Positions 63,041-64,000 of a DNA stretch of 64,000 bases are shown here, in pieces; positions within the stretch are counted from its first letter, which is position 1; each line of letters opens with the position of its first letter. The stretch comes from Rickettsiales bacterium (GTDB lineage Bacteria > Pseudomonadota > Alphaproteobacteria > Rickettsiales > UBA998), in the NCBI GenBank assembly GCA_024304995.1, contig JAMWZD010000001.1:573472-637471 (forward strand). The letters are read 5' to 3'. The notes beneath the pieces are model-generated. The model ran no database searches, had not been told where the DNA came from, and saw only the letters and a list, made by a program, of their open reading frames with translations. The position numbers and the translations under genes are program-made.

Positions 63041-63796
63041 TTAATGCAAATGTAGCGCGTCGTTCAGATACACACATGATAGCACTGTAAAAATATAGGC
63101 GTGTAATATCGCAATTCCGATTTCAAATCCAGTCAAAACGACAAGCAATGCGAAAGGAAGCGTGCTAAAGATACCCAGCACCAATCCACCTGCAATCATG
63201 CTTACTACAAACCCTGCTATTACTTTTAATAATATGTGCCCAGCCACCATGTTTGCCGTCAAACGAATGGACAGGCTGACAGGACGTGCCATATACGCAA
63301 ATAATTCAATTAAATACATCAGCGGCGCCATCCACCATGGCGTACCCGCAGGCAGGAAAAACCCGAAAAATTTTGTTCCGTGCTTATATAACGCAACTAA
63401 TGTAACACCCACAAATACCGCCGCTGCAAGCGCAAATGTCACTACAATATGACTGGTTGCCGTGAATTGATATGGCACCATGCCAAGCAGGTTACACATC
63501 AACACGAACATGAATAACGTAAAGATAAACGGGAAATAAGGACGTGCTTCTTCGCCTGCATTTTCACGCAGCGTGTTGGAGACAAATTCATATGTCATTT
63601 CAACAACAGATTGCATACGGTTTGGCACTAATGCGCGATTTTTCATGCCAAAACGCAGGAAAAGATATGCCAATAACGCGGCAAGCACCATCGCAAAAGA
63701 AGCGTTAGTGAAATCAATATTATAACCAAACAGCTCTGGAAGCGGTTGTATAACTTTAATATTGAACTGATCTAGCGGTGAGTGCCCGTCTGCCAT
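63041..63796 (-). CDS. atpB: ATP synthase F0 subunit a
   Basis: This 251-residue membrane stator subunit carries the proton half-channels. The essential arginine is Arg178 in LSIRLTANMVAGH. Other family motifs are NRMQSVVEM and the C-terminal EIGIAILHAYIFTVLSCVYLND. ATG 63796 follows the atpI stop by 64 bases on the minus strand. Confidence 0.96.
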   Translation of the reverse strand: MADGHSPLDQFNIKVIQPLPELFGYNIDFTNASFAMVLAALLAYLFLRFGMKNRALVPNRMQSVVEMTYEFVSNTLRENAGEEARPYFPFIFTLFMFVLMCNLLGMVPYQFTATSHIVVTFALAAAVFVGVTLVALYKHGTKFFGFFLPAGTPWWMAPLMYLIELFAYMARPVSLSIRLTANMVAGHILLKVIAGFVVSMIAGGLVLGIFSTLPFALLVVLTGFEIGIAILHAYIFTVLSCVYLNDALHLH

Positions 63797-63860
63797 AGCC
63801 TGTTTAATTTAGTGAAAGTTGCCACATGGTTTACGCAATTTTGATGAATTTGTCTAGCGC

Positions 63861-64000
63861 TTATTCACTCTTTTTTGTTTCATCATCAATTTCGATGTTG
63901 TCCTGTTGCTGCCATTCTTTGTTCAACGCATCATTAACCCGTTTTATGGTGCGCATTCCTGCCGCAATGCCAATGCAGATGCATAATATCATAAAGAGCG
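63861..64000 (-). CDS. atpI: ATP synthase protein I, C-terminal part
   Basis: Only the last 46 codons lie in the window; the frame runs off the right edge. The visible part has the end of a membrane helix (LFMILCICIGIAAG), then MRTIKRVNDALNKEW, typical for AtpI tails, and an acidic end. Position right before atpB supports the call. AtpI assists assembly of the c-ring or magnesium supply. Confidence 0.85.
   Translation of the reverse strand, partial: LFMILCICIGIAAGMRTIKRVNDALNKEWQQQDNIEIDDETKKSE

Noticed and set aside
1-64000. Search for mobile elements, integrases, toxin-antitoxin pairs and CRISPR
   Set aside because: No transposase, integrase, terminal repeats or repeat-spacer arrays recognised; AT-rich orphan genes are the only hints of acquired DNA.

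Overview
The window looks like chromosome from a free-living, Gram-negative alphaproteobacterium with moderate GC. The evidence is gene order and family type: gyrA followed directly by coaD; a split b/b' ATP synthase F0 cluster (atpI-atpB-atpE-atpF'-atpF); mrp next to hflK-hflC-degP; rpmH-rnpA-yidD; class II DAHP synthase; a small type-II L36; and psd-pssA. I cannot place it below class. No insertion sequence, prophage, integrase or CRISPR array is visible.

Layout. 1-2.8 kb: start of a methyltransferase running off the left edge, then polyhydroxybutyrate precursor genes phaA and phaB, separated by an AT-rich orphan gene. 2.8-12.2 kb: a 760-residue LOG-domain protein and a 2,336-residue RTX/cadherin surface protein, both on the minus strand. 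12.4-21.8 kb: tRNA-Lys, cysS, psd-pssA (phosphatidylethanolamine synthesis), proA, rsmE, and a gshA-gshB glutathione operon, with small orphan genes between them. 21.9-27.7 kb: three more RTX proteins (two short paralogues and an 1,109-residue protein carrying two LamG-like domains). 27.7-35.6 kb: class II DAHP synthase, an RNA methyltransferase, infA, gyrA, coaD. 35.6-41.9 kb: a minus-strand unit of histidine kinase, ABC exporter, HlyD-type adaptor, TolC-type channel and a small orphan, closed by a terminator. 42-45.4 kb: rpmH-rnpA-yidD, small membrane orphans, a metallo-hydrolase and cysQ. 46-57 kb: envelope quality control (mrp, hflK, hflC, degP, an RND pump, dsbD) and fabD. 57.4-64 kb: a minus-strand run from atpI through atpF into an outer-membrane barrel and a two-domain glycosyltransferase, then rpmJ and an orphan.

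The main theme is surface and secretion. Four RTX proteins with the same Asp-Phe-[Ile/Val]-Phe C-terminal tail lie in the same window as one complete type I secretion set. The exporter in that set has lost the Walker A, signature and H-loop residues needed for ATP hydrolysis, which is the most unusual observation here. Other points worth checking are perfect inverted repeats lying over three translation starts (orphan at 1554, gyrA, RND pump), a histidine-rich insert in HflC, and an MshEN-like domain fused to a family 2 glycosyltransferase.
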